Assembly (NCBI RefSeq): GCF_009674775.1
Contig: NZ_WKKE01000018.1
Coordinates: 62,001-126,000 of the forward strand
Length of the DNA: 64,000 nt
Direction: 5' to 3'
From: Flavobacterium sp. LC2016-23
Lineage (GTDB): Bacteria; Bacteroidota; Bacteroidia; Flavobacteriales; Flavobacteriaceae
Every line of letters begins with the position of its first letter. Within the stretch, counting starts at the first letter, position 1. Under the pieces are notes generated by a model, which saw nothing but the letters and a program-made list of their open reading frames with translations, was not told the DNA's origin and did not search any database. Shown here piece after piece: positions 50,322 through 58,304 of this stretch. A program made the position numbers and the translations under genes.

Positions 50322-50756
50322 ATGAAAATCAACAAAATAATAAAAAAAGGACTTTGGATGGGATTGATAATTACTGTCTTATTTTTCGCCATTCTTCTTT
50401 TCCACATTATTACGGCTAAACCTGCTGTTTACGAAACTCCAAATCTGCAAGTAAGCCGGATTGACTTTAAAACAAATATAGATTCTGTTCAGGCCAGACA
50501 AATTTGTTCTGATTTAAGATCTATTAAAGGATTAACCTCAGATTCCATAATCGTTAAAAGAAATGTGGTTGTTTACTTCCATAACAATAAAGTCACTAGT
50601 TCTAAAAAAGTATATGACCAGCTAATGGCGAAAAGACCTTACGACGCACAGCGTTATATTTTACCCGCCGATTTAGCGAATAAAGAAGTTTGTCCTATGG
50701 ACCAAAATAGTTTGAGCTACAAATTATCTCAGAAAATAAATCAATTTTTTAATTAA
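50322..50756 (+). CDS. membrane-anchored hypothetical protein with HMA-like fold
   Basis: 144 residues with an N-terminal membrane anchor (WMGLIITVLFFAILLFHIIT). The following domain has a possible beta-alpha-beta-beta-alpha-beta order (VSRIDFKTNIDSVQARQI, KRNVVVYFHNNKV, KKVYDQL) like heavy-metal-associated domains, but without the CxxC metal motif. A single Cys lies in KEVCPMD. Function is unknown. It is 18 bp upstream of the globin-like lipoprotein. Confidence 0.55.
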   Translation: MKINKIIKKGLWMGLIITVLFFAILLFHIITAKPAVYETPNLQVSRIDFKTNIDSVQARQICSDLRSIKGLTSDSIIVKRNVVVYFHNNKVTSSKKVYDQLMAKRPYDAQRYILPADLANKEVCPMDQNSLSYKLSQKINQFFN

Positions 50757-50774
50757 CCCTTTAATATTAGTATT

Positions 50775-51371
50775 ATGAAAATTTATTCTAAAATTACACT
50801 TAGTGTATTACTCGTTGCATCAGCAACTCTGACTTCCTGCAGTAGCAATGACGATGACGCTCCGGCACCACCGGTTGTAAAAGCATCAATTTATGAGCGC
50901 CTGGGCGGAACTAAAATGGTTGCCGACCCTGATAACTCAGGTCAGATGATCGAACAGGGACGTTTAAGTTTCCGTAAAGTAGTCAATTCAACTATAGGAT
51001 TAATTGTTGCTGACGTTCAGTCTAATGCTGCAGGAAATCTGCAAGCACATTTTGCTCCTTTATTAGCAGAAACAGGGAATACCCAGGCAACTAATATTGC
51101 TAAATTATCAGACAATCTGACTGATTTCTTTTCGTTTAACACGGGAGGTACAAATGCTGTAAATACATATTCCGGTTTGAGTATGACAGCGGCACATAAT
51201 CCTGCAACAAACCCTCGTATGGGAACAAAATCAAGCAGTGCGGATTATACAAAATTCGAAGGTTACGTAGGCGCTGCAGCCAATGCAAATGGTGTTGCTT
51301 CTAATACAGAACTTTATACTGATATTGTTGCTGTTTTAGAATCATTGAGAACTCCAATTGTTCAAAAATAA
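50775..51371 (+). CDS. lipoprotein with truncated-globin-like domain
   Basis: 198 residues with a signal peptide and lipobox TLTSCSSNDDD. The mature part shows ASIYERLGGTKMV, a helical middle (FRKVVNSTIGLIVADVQ), MTAAHNPATNPRMGTKSSSA with a candidate proximal His, and a final helix NTELYTDIVAVLESLRTPIV. This order is that of truncated haemoglobins, with an Asp/Ala/Pro linker after the lipid anchor. Haem binding is inference. It belongs to the envelope cluster next to the hem genes. Confidence 0.6.
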   Translation: MKIYSKITLSVLLVASATLTSCSSNDDDAPAPPVVKASIYERLGGTKMVADPDNSGQMIEQGRLSFRKVVNSTIGLIVADVQSNAAGNLQAHFAPLLAETGNTQATNIAKLSDNLTDFFSFNTGGTNAVNTYSGLSMTAAHNPATNPRMGTKSSSADYTKFEGYVGAAANANGVASNTELYTDIVAVLESLRTPIVQK

Positions 51372-51380
51372 TTTCTTCTC

Positions 51381-51411
51381 AAAAACGCTACCTGTTCCGG
51401 GTAGCGTTTTT
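51381..51411. terminator. terminator after the globin-like lipoprotein
   Basis: The AAAAACGCTACC stem pairs with GGTAGCGTTTTT across a short loop, followed by a T-rich run. Confidence 0.85.
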
Positions 51412-51670
51412 ATTTAATATGCCATACCTGATTATAAATACACTTATTAATAATATGAAAGTGAATCATTTATAATCACGATTGCATAAACCGAACCCAT
51501 AGCGATATTTTTTCTGATATCGTTTCAGACAAAAACAAGGTTATTATTTAGAATAAGTATATATAAGATATTATTGAATGCTTGATATCATTATTAATGG
51601 CGAAAAATACTATTTAGAATGCCATTTTGAATCAATTTATTCCATAGCGATATAAAAAGTACCTCTAGCG

Positions 51671-51702
51671 TTGTTTTTATAAATTAGTTAGTAATAATTT
51701 TG
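51671..51702 (+). promoter_or_regulatory. promoter of the hem operon
   Basis: TTG at 51,671-51,673, a 21-nt spacer, and TAATTTTG at 51,695-51,702 (perfect TAnnTTTG), 25 bp upstream of the hemA ATG. Confidence 0.6.
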
Positions 51703-51727
51703 TTGAACTTTTTAAGGAAAGCATAAT

Positions 51728-53032
51728 ATGGAAAATTTTAACATGTCCAGAACCACCACTTTTTACGCATTAGGTTTAAGTTATAAAAAAGCAGATGCCA
51801 CTATTAGAGGAAAATTTAGTTTAGATACAAAGGCACAATCTGATTTATTGGTACAAGCCAAATCGGAAGGTATCGAATCATTAATTGTAACTTCTACTTG
51901 TAACAGAACTGAAATTTATGGTTTTGCCAATCATCCATATGAATTAATCAAATTGCTTTGCGAAAACAGCAATGGTTCCGTAGAAGAATTTAGAGAAGTT
52001 GCCTACATATACAAAAATCAGGAAGCTATCAACCACATGTTTCGCGTAGGAACAGGTTTAGACAGCCAGATCCTCGGTGATTTTGAAATCATCAGCCAGA
52101 TTAAAAACGCTTTTAATCACAGCAAATTAGAAGGTTTAGTAAATACTTTCCTGGATCGTTTAGTAAACTCCGTGATTCAGGCGAGCAAAAAAATCAAAAC
52201 AGATACTGAAATTTCTTCTGGTGCAACATCCGTTTCGTTTGCATCAGTTCAATATATTATCCGAAATGTAGAAGACATTGGAAACAAAAACATCTTATTA
52301 TTCGGAACAGGAAAAATAGGCAGAAATACCTGCGAAAATTTAGTAAAACATACCAAAAACGGCCATATCACTCTTATTAACAGAACAAAAAACAAAGCCG
52401 AAAAATTGGCCGGAAAATTAAATGTTATTGTAAAAGATTACGCCAATTTACAGGAAGAAATACAGCAGGCAGATATATTGGTCGTAGCTACAGGAGCCCA
52501 AAATCCAACGATCGACAAAACATTACTGAATTTAAAGAAACCTTTACTGATTTTGGATTTATCCATTCCAAGAAATGTAAATCCCGATGTAGAACAAATA
52601 CCGGGAGTCACTTTAATACATCTGGATTATTTGTCTCAAATTACAGATGACACCCTTGAAAGAAGAAAACAGCATATTCCTGCTGCCGAAGCTATTATTG
52701 AGGATATGAAATTAGAATTGAATACCTGGGTAAATGGTCGAAAATATGCCCCTACTATTCATGCTTTAAAAGCAAAACTAAATGATATTGTAGCCGGTGA
52801 ACTGGCTTTTCAAAAAAAGAAAACAACTAATTTTGATGAGGCTCAGGCTGATTTAATAAGCTCCAGAATCATTCAGAAAATAACAAATCACTTTGCAAGT
52901 CACTTAAAAAATGAAAATACTTCATTAGATGAAAGTATTGAGTTTATTGAAAAAGTATTTCAAATAGGACAGCTTGCGCCCAAAAATACTCCTTCACCAG
53001 TCGAAGAAAAATATAAAATCAATCTGTCATAA
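51728..53032 (+). CDS. hemA: glutamyl-tRNA reductase
   Basis: 434 residues. The catalytic Cys is in VTSTCNRTEIYGF, the NADPH domain has ILLFGTGKIGRNTCENL, and the helical dimerisation domain follows. It reduces glutamyl-tRNA to glutamate-1-semialdehyde, the first committed step of haem synthesis. It is the first gene of the hem operon hemA-C-D-E. HemL (the next enzyme) is not in this window. Confidence 0.95.
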   Translation: MENFNMSRTTTFYALGLSYKKADATIRGKFSLDTKAQSDLLVQAKSEGIESLIVTSTCNRTEIYGFANHPYELIKLLCENSNGSVEEFREVAYIYKNQEAINHMFRVGTGLDSQILGDFEIISQIKNAFNHSKLEGLVNTFLDRLVNSVIQASKKIKTDTEISSGATSVSFASVQYIIRNVEDIGNKNILLFGTGKIGRNTCENLVKHTKNGHITLINRTKNKAEKLAGKLNVIVKDYANLQEEIQQADILVVATGAQNPTIDKTLLNLKKPLLILDLSIPRNVNPDVEQIPGVTLIHLDYLSQITDDTLERRKQHIPAAEAIIEDMKLELNTWVNGRKYAPTIHALKAKLNDIVAGELAFQKKKTTNFDEAQADLISSRIIQKITNHFASHLKNENTSLDESIEFIEKVFQIGQLAPKNTPSPVEEKYKINLS

Positions 53033-53078
53033 ATAGTTTAAAATAAAGTTCCTTCATTTCCGGGATTTCAAAAATAAT

Positions 53079-54005
53079 ATGGTTCAAAAAGTTATTAGAA
53101 TAGGAACTCGCGATAGCGAATTAGCACTTTGGCAGGCTCATACTGTCGAAAAAAAGTTAAACGATTTAGGATATAAAACCGAAATTATAGCTGTAAAATC
53201 AACAGGTGATATTATTCTGGACAAACCGCTCTACGAACTTGGAATTACAGGAATTTTTACCAAAACGCTGGACATTGCCATGATTAATGGAGACGTTGAC
53301 ATTGCTGTTCACTCCATGAAAGACGTTCCAACAGCCTTACCAAAAGGTATTGTACAGGGAGCGGTTCTGGAAAGAGCGAATGTTCTGGACATTTTAGTGC
53401 ACAAAGGAAATCCCGATTTTACCGGCAAACCGAATACGATTGCAACAGGAAGTCTGCGTCGCCAGGCGCAATGGTTCCATAAATACCCCAATCATACAGT
53501 GGTTGATTTACGCGGAAACGTAAACACCCGCATGCAGAAATTACAGGACAATAACTGGGACGGAGCTGTTTTTGCTGCAGCAGGTCTGGAGCGCATTAAC
53601 CTAAAACCGGAAAATTATATTAATTTAGACTGGATGATTCCGGCACCGGCACAGGGAGCGATGCTCGTTGTGGCAATGGAAAATGACAACTATACTTTAG
53701 ATGCACTATCACAGCTTAATCATATTGAAACGGAAATCTGTACTTACATCGAACGTCAGTTTTTACGAACTTTAGAAGGCGGTTGTACAGCACCAATCGG
53801 AGCTTTGGTACGTTATAATGAAGACGAAGACACCCTTCATTTTCAAGGCATTTTACTTTCTGTTGACGGAAAACAAAAGCTCGAAATTGACAAAACAGTT
53901 GCCATTGAAGAATGGAAAAAACTGGGATTTTTTGCTGCTCAGGAAATCCTGAACAACGGCGGAGCCGAGTTGATGCAAACGATTAAAGAATCCCTGAAAA
54001 AATAA
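53079..54005 (+). CDS. hemC: hydroxymethylbilane synthase (porphobilinogen deaminase)
   Basis: 308 residues. The N-terminus is RIGTRDSELALWQAHTVEKK. KSTGDIILDKPLYELGITG and AVHSMKDVPTALP are typical. The dipyrromethane-cofactor Cys is in EGGCTAPIGALV. It joins four porphobilinogen units. Its stop overlaps the hemD start by 1 nt (TAATG), so translation is coupled. Confidence 0.95.
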   Translation: MVQKVIRIGTRDSELALWQAHTVEKKLNDLGYKTEIIAVKSTGDIILDKPLYELGITGIFTKTLDIAMINGDVDIAVHSMKDVPTALPKGIVQGAVLERANVLDILVHKGNPDFTGKPNTIATGSLRRQAQWFHKYPNHTVVDLRGNVNTRMQKLQDNNWDGAVFAAAGLERINLKPENYINLDWMIPAPAQGAMLVVAMENDNYTLDALSQLNHIETEICTYIERQFLRTLEGGCTAPIGALVRYNEDEDTLHFQGILLSVDGKQKLEIDKTVAIEEWKKLGFFAAQEILNNGGAELMQTIKESLKK

Positions 54006-54670
54006 TGGCAAAACCAATTCAAATAGTAGCAACAAAAAAGCTGTCGGGCGAACAAAAACAAGCATTGGTAAAAGCCAATATCGAGGTAATCGAAGCTGAT
54101 TTTATTCAAACGCAAAACAAACCTTTCGAATTAAAAGACCTCAACGAAAACCTGATTTTTACAAGTCAGAATGCCGTTCACAGCGTTTTATTAAATCCGG
54201 AATCAGAAAAACTGAAAACTAAAAATGTTTTTTGCGTAGGCTTAAAAACAAAGATTCTTTTATCGGAAAGTGGTTTTAATGTTGTGGCTTACACGGGTTA
54301 TGCCTCTGATTTAGCCGAAATTATCACCTTGATTTACCGCCAGGAAAGCTTTACTTTTTTTAGCGGAAACCTTCGCAGGGAAACTTTGCCGCAAGCATTG
54401 AAAGAGGGTGAAGTGAAATTCAATGAAATTCAGGTTTATGACACTTCACTAACCCCTCAGAAAATAAAAACGGCTCCCGATGCCATTCTGTTTTTCAGCC
54501 CTTCCGGCGTTGAGAGTTATTTGAAAGAGAATACCATAAAGAAAGAAAAATGCTTCTGCATTGGAGAAACCACAGCAGACGCTTTAGAAAAAATCACCAA
54601 AAACATCATCATTGCAGATCAGCCAACAGTTGAAGACGTAATTGAAGATGTCATTGAAGAATACAAATAA
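54005..54670 (+). CDS. hemD: uroporphyrinogen-III synthase
   Basis: 221 residues with the two-domain HemD pattern: LIFTSQNAVHSVLLNPES near the N-terminus, FCVGLKTKILLSESGF, YTGYASDLAE, and IGETTADALEK near the C-terminus. It cyclises hydroxymethylbilane into uroporphyrinogen III. HemD is poorly conserved, so position after hemC is an important part of the call. Confidence 0.88.
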   Translation: MAKPIQIVATKKLSGEQKQALVKANIEVIEADFIQTQNKPFELKDLNENLIFTSQNAVHSVLLNPESEKLKTKNVFCVGLKTKILLSESGFNVVAYTGYASDLAEIITLIYRQESFTFFSGNLRRETLPQALKEGEVKFNEIQVYDTSLTPQKIKTAPDAILFFSPSGVESYLKENTIKKEKCFCIGETTADALEKITKNIIIADQPTVEDVIEDVIEEYK

Positions 54671-54680
54671 ATAAAGCAAT

Positions 54681-54755
54681 AAGCTTTAGGCTCTAAGCCG
54701 TAAGCAAAAAGACAAATAAAAACAAAGCTTAAAGCCTAAAGCTTAAAGCCTAAAG
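54681..54755. repeat. GCTTTAAGCCTAAAG word-repeat hairpin before hemE
   Basis: Left words (AAGCTTTAGGCTCTAAGC) at 54,681-54,705 face the complementary GCTTAAAGCCTAAAGC words at 54,726-54,755, ending 9 nt before the hemE ATG. The same words are at 45,812. Confidence 0.8.
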
Positions 54756-54764
54756 CAATAAAAA

Positions 54765-55790
54765 ATGTTAAAAAACGACCTATTTTTAAAAGCACTAAAA
54801 GGAGAAACTGTTCAACGTCCGCCAGTATGGATGATGCGTCAGGCCGGAAGATATTTACCTGAATTCATCGCTTTGCGTGACAAGTATGATTTTTTTACCC
54901 GTTGCCAGACTCCGGAATTAGCTGCTGAAATTACCGTACAACCTATTCGCAGAATTGCTCCGGATGCTGCGATCCTTTTCTCGGATATTCTGGTTGTCCC
55001 TCAGGCAATGGGAATTGAAGTTTTAATGAAAGAAAATTTCGGTCCGTTTCTTCCAAATCCTATCCGTACTGCAGCTGATGTTGAAGGCGTTTATGTACCG
55101 GACATTCAGGAAACCTTAGGATATGTAATGGACGCCATTAAACTGACCAAAGAAATGCTAAACGACGAAGTACCGTTAATTGGTTTCGCCGGTTCGCCCT
55201 GGACGATTTTCTGTTATGCGGTTGAAGGAAAAGGATCTAAAAGTTTTGATACAGCCAAAGGATTCTGTTTTTCTAATCCGATAGCAGCCCACACTTTATT
55301 GCAAAAAATTACAGACACCACGATTTTATACCTAAAAGAAAAAGTAAAAGCGGGTGTTGATGCCGTTCAGGTTTTTGATTCCTGGGGAGGAATGCTTTCT
55401 CCGGTTGATTATCAGGAATTCTCCTGGAAATACATCAACCAGATCGTTGAAGCTCTGGCCGATCACGCTCCGGTTATTGTTTTCGGAAAAGGATGCTGGT
55501 TTGCTTTGAATGAAATGGGTAAAAGTAAAGCTTCGGCTTTAGGGGTAGACTGGACTTGTTCTGCCAGAAATGCCCGTTATTTATCAGGAGGAAACATTAC
55601 GCTACAGGGAAATTTTGACCCTTCAAGATTGCTTTCCCCTATTCCAGTCATCAAAAAAATGGTTCATGAAATGATCGACGAATTCGGAAAAGACAAATAT
55701 ATCGTAAATTTAGGCCACGGAATTTTACCAAATATCCCTGTAGACCATGCCAAAGCTTTTATTGACGCGGTTAAGGAATACGGGCAATAG
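54765..55790 (+). CDS. hemE: uroporphyrinogen decarboxylase
   Basis: 341 residues. The conserved N-terminal RPPVWMMRQAGRYLPEF carries the active-site Arg residues. ILFSDILVVPQAMGIEV and the C-terminal NLGHGILPNIPVDH are typical. It converts uroporphyrinogen III to coproporphyrinogen III. Confidence 0.95.
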   Translation: MLKNDLFLKALKGETVQRPPVWMMRQAGRYLPEFIALRDKYDFFTRCQTPELAAEITVQPIRRIAPDAAILFSDILVVPQAMGIEVLMKENFGPFLPNPIRTAADVEGVYVPDIQETLGYVMDAIKLTKEMLNDEVPLIGFAGSPWTIFCYAVEGKGSKSFDTAKGFCFSNPIAAHTLLQKITDTTILYLKEKVKAGVDAVQVFDSWGGMLSPVDYQEFSWKYINQIVEALADHAPVIVFGKGCWFALNEMGKSKASALGVDWTCSARNARYLSGGNITLQGNFDPSRLLSPIPVIKKMVHEMIDEFGKDKYIVNLGHGILPNIPVDHAKAFIDAVKEYGQ

Positions 55791-55802
55791 TTTATATAGT
55801 GT

Positions 55803-55881
55803 TCAGTCGCAGTTTTCAGTTTTCAGTTTTATCTTGAAACCGAAAACTGAGACTGAAAACTGAGATCAAGACTGAAAACTC
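55803..55881. repeat. ACTGAAAACTG word-repeat hairpin after hemE
   Basis: CAGTCGCAGTTTTCAG words (55,804-55,830) are mirrored by GAAAACTGAGACTGAAAACTG words (55,842-55,881), the same family as at 44,108. Confidence 0.75.
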
Positions 55882-55887
55882 AAAAAA

Positions 55888-56265
55888 ATGCTGAACAAAG
55901 GTTTACGGGATGAAGAAAAAATCAGAATCGATAATGTACTAAAAACATTGCAAACTATGGTTTTTGTGCCTAAACCGCTACCTGAATCAGAGAAAAACGA
56001 TATCGAACTTCCTCTTAAGGATTTTGGTTTGAATATCGAAACTTTGGCTGATTATGAGAATGAAGAATTGATTACACAATTAATGCAGCTTCATTTTGAC
56101 TGGGACCAACTGGAACAATTTGCTGATTTTCTGATTGAATTTTCCAAAGCTGAAAATTATAATTTTGAAGATAAAGCTTTAGCCCTATACCAGTATATTC
56201 AAGAGGAAAGCAAAGTTTTCTCGTTTGCAATAAATACTAAAATCGCTTCCGCTAAAAACAAATAA
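55888..56265 (+). CDS. hypothetical protein in the hem cluster
   Basis: 125 residues, acidic and helical (RDEEKIRIDNVLKTLQTMV, DWDQLEQFADFLIEFSKAE). No family was recognised. It has no signal or membrane segment. It is separated from hemE by a repeat hairpin and lies 2 nt before the GNAT gene, so it belongs to the second half of the hem transcript. Confidence 0.55.
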   Translation: MLNKGLRDEEKIRIDNVLKTLQTMVFVPKPLPESEKNDIELPLKDFGLNIETLADYENEELITQLMQLHFDWDQLEQFADFLIEFSKAENYNFEDKALALYQYIQEESKVFSFAINTKIASAKNK

Positions 56266-56267
56266 AA

Positions 56268-56819
56268 ATGAGTTTTACAGATTGGAAAACGGACCGTATT
56301 GAACATATTCTTCCCAAAGAATTCTACAATTTAATTGCTAAGAATAAAAATCATATTGCAAAAACTTTCCCGGTAACGCTGGCCAATGCTGATTCTCTGA
56401 AGAAAGCAGAAAATTTCCTAAAGGTCAGTCTTGACAAAGAGAAAAACAAAGAAGGTTTCTATTTTTACGCAAGAGATCTGACAAGCAATACCTTAATTGG
56501 TTATTTATGTGTAAAAACCATAGATTACCGTGTTTCCAAATGTGAATTGGGTTATTTTATTGATGAAGATTTTCAGGGAAAAGGAATTACATCAAAAATG
56601 GTTTCGGAGGCACTTGCTTTTTGTTTCAATGAATTAAACCTGAATAAAGTTTTCATCTGTACTTCGGAAATTAATGTGGCAAGCCAGCGAATCGCATTAA
56701 AACACAATTTTAAACAAGAAGGACTTTTACGCGACGAATTTAGAAACGGCGACGGCGAATTGCAAAACACCGTTTATTTCGGATTACTTAAATCAGAATA
56801 CAAGACCCATGAAAGATAA
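56268..56819 (+). CDS. GNAT-family acetyltransferase (RimJ/RimL-like)
   Basis: 183 residues. It has the RimJ/RimL pattern: CELGYFIDEDFQGKGITSKM for acetyl-CoA binding, then LNLNKVFICTSEINVASQRI and ALKHNFKQEGLLRDEFRNG. It probably acetylates a protein or small amine N-terminus. It overlaps hemF by 11 nt, so it is co-translated with a haem gene without an obvious reason. Confidence 0.85.
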   Translation: MSFTDWKTDRIEHILPKEFYNLIAKNKNHIAKTFPVTLANADSLKKAENFLKVSLDKEKNKEGFYFYARDLTSNTLIGYLCVKTIDYRVSKCELGYFIDEDFQGKGITSKMVSEALAFCFNELNLNKVFICTSEINVASQRIALKHNFKQEGLLRDEFRNGDGELQNTVYFGLLKSEYKTHER

Positions 56820-57711
56820 ATTTTACGCATACATACAAAAACTACAGGACCAGATCTGCGCCGGACTGGAAGCCGTTGAAGGAACTGCAAAATTCCGTGA
56901 GGATCTTTGGGAACGCCCGGAAGGCGGTGGCGGAAGAACACGTGTTATCGAAAACGGAACGGTTATCGAAAAAGGCGGAGTCAACATTTCAGCCGTTCAC
57001 GGAAAATTACCGGAAGCCATGCAAAAGATGTTTGGCGTTGGCGAAGCTGATTTTTTTGCCTGCGGACTAAGCCTGGTGATCCATCCTAAAAACCCGATGG
57101 TTCCGACGGTTCACGCTAATTGGCGTTATTTTGAAATGTACGATGAAAAAGGAAATATAATCGAACAATGGTTTGGCGGCGGACAGGATTTAACGCCATA
57201 TTATTTGTTTGAAGAAGATGCCAAACACTTTCATCAAACCTGTAAAACAGCTTGCGACAAACACAATCCGGAGTTTTATCCAAAATATAAAAAACAATGC
57301 GACGCCTATTTCTGGAACGCACACCGAAACGAAGCCCGTGGTCTTGGCGGCTTGTTCTTTGATTATTGCAAAGCCAGTGAACAAATGTCAATGGAAGACT
57401 GGTTCAGTTTTGTAAGTGAAGTGGGAAATAGTTTTCTGGAAGCCTATGTTCCGATTGTGGAGAGAAGAAAAAATCTGCCTTATACACCCGAGCAAAGAAA
57501 CTGGCAGGAAATCCGTCGCGGGCGTTACGTAGAGTTCAATCTGGTTCATGACAAAGGCACTTTATTCGGTTTAAAAACCAACGGAAGAATCGAAAGTATC
57601 CTGATGAGCTTACCTCCGCATGTGCAGTGGGTTTATGATCATCATCCGGAAACAGGAAGTGAAGAAGAAAAATTACTAAATGTGTTAGAAAATCCCCGGG
57701 AATGGATCTGA
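56809..57711 (+). CDS. hemF: oxygen-dependent coproporphyrinogen-III oxidase
   Basis: 300 residues. Typical blocks are WERPEGGGGRTRVIENGTVI, EKGGVNISAVHG, HANWRYFEMY, EQWFGGGQDLTPYY and GRYVEFNLVHDKGTLFGLKT. It converts coproporphyrinogen III to protoporphyrinogen IX using O2, so haem synthesis here suits aerobic growth. HemJ and HemH complete the path. Confidence 0.95.
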   Translation: MKDKFYAYIQKLQDQICAGLEAVEGTAKFREDLWERPEGGGGRTRVIENGTVIEKGGVNISAVHGKLPEAMQKMFGVGEADFFACGLSLVIHPKNPMVPTVHANWRYFEMYDEKGNIIEQWFGGGQDLTPYYLFEEDAKHFHQTCKTACDKHNPEFYPKYKKQCDAYFWNAHRNEARGLGGLFFDYCKASEQMSMEDWFSFVSEVGNSFLEAYVPIVERRKNLPYTPEQRNWQEIRRGRYVEFNLVHDKGTLFGLKTNGRIESILMSLPPHVQWVYDHHPETGSEEEKLLNVLENPREWI

Positions 57712-57746
57712 TTTAATTATATTTACAAAACAAACAAAAAAGATAG

Positions 57747-58301
57747 ATGGAAACAATTAATATTTTCAAGAATATTGTTTTTGAATTAAGAAATTGGTAT
57801 ATCACTAAAAAAAATGTCTCAATGGACATATTTAATGATTTTAATGATTTTACAATTCTAAAAATTATAAAATTACATTTTTTTGTAGTTGCCATTAACA
57901 GTGAGGACCAACCGGATCTATTAGATCAAAATACATTTCATGCAATGCCTTATGGGCCTGTTGAAACTCGTGTCTATGATTATTACAAATCGAAAAAAGG
58001 TAATTTTGATGGACTCTTTATAATTTCTAATGATAGAATAACATTTACTGAAGGAGCAATTCCTCCTGAGATAAATGCAAATCTAAAACAACAAATTAGA
58101 AACTCTATTGAAAAATTAGAAAAACTTGAACCTAATTTAATTATTGCTGGTGCAGGTTCTCTAGTTGAACTAACGCATACTTGGAATAGTTGGAAAAAAT
58201 ATTACAATTTAGCAAAATCTAAAGAAAGTTATTCAGAACTAATGCCGAACGAGGAAATTAAAAAAGATAAAAAAATTGTTAATCTAAATTACATTTCTTA
58301 A
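57747..58301 (+). CDS. Panacea (DUF4065)-domain protein, antitoxin-like
   Basis: 184 residues. The Panacea/DUF4065 hallmark is a first helix KIIKLHFFVVAINSE, then FHAMPYGPVETRVYDYYKS, and later LVELTHTWNSWKKY. Panacea domains are antitoxins able to neutralise diverse toxins in toxin-antitoxin pairs. The gene is strikingly AT-rich compared with hemF and hemB. It ends 3 nt before the next ORF, which would be its partner. Antitoxin function is inference from the domain. Confidence 0.75.
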   Translation: METINIFKNIVFELRNWYITKKNVSMDIFNDFNDFTILKIIKLHFFVVAINSEDQPDLLDQNTFHAMPYGPVETRVYDYYKSKKGNFDGLFIISNDRITFTEGAIPPEINANLKQQIRNSIEKLEKLEPNLIIAGAGSLVELTHTWNSWKKYYNLAKSKESYSELMPNEEIKKDKKIVNLNYIS

Positions 58302-58304
58302 TTC

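Larger units (their letters stand above)
51372..51727. other. 356-bp hemA leader with terminator, direct repeat and promoter
   Basis: After a terminator (51,381-51,411), the gap is AT-rich. The 12-bp word CCATAGCGATAT occurs at 51,497-51,508 and 51,642-51,653, 145 bp apart in the same orientation. The hemA promoter follows at 51,671. No small gene was seen. Confidence 0.5.
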
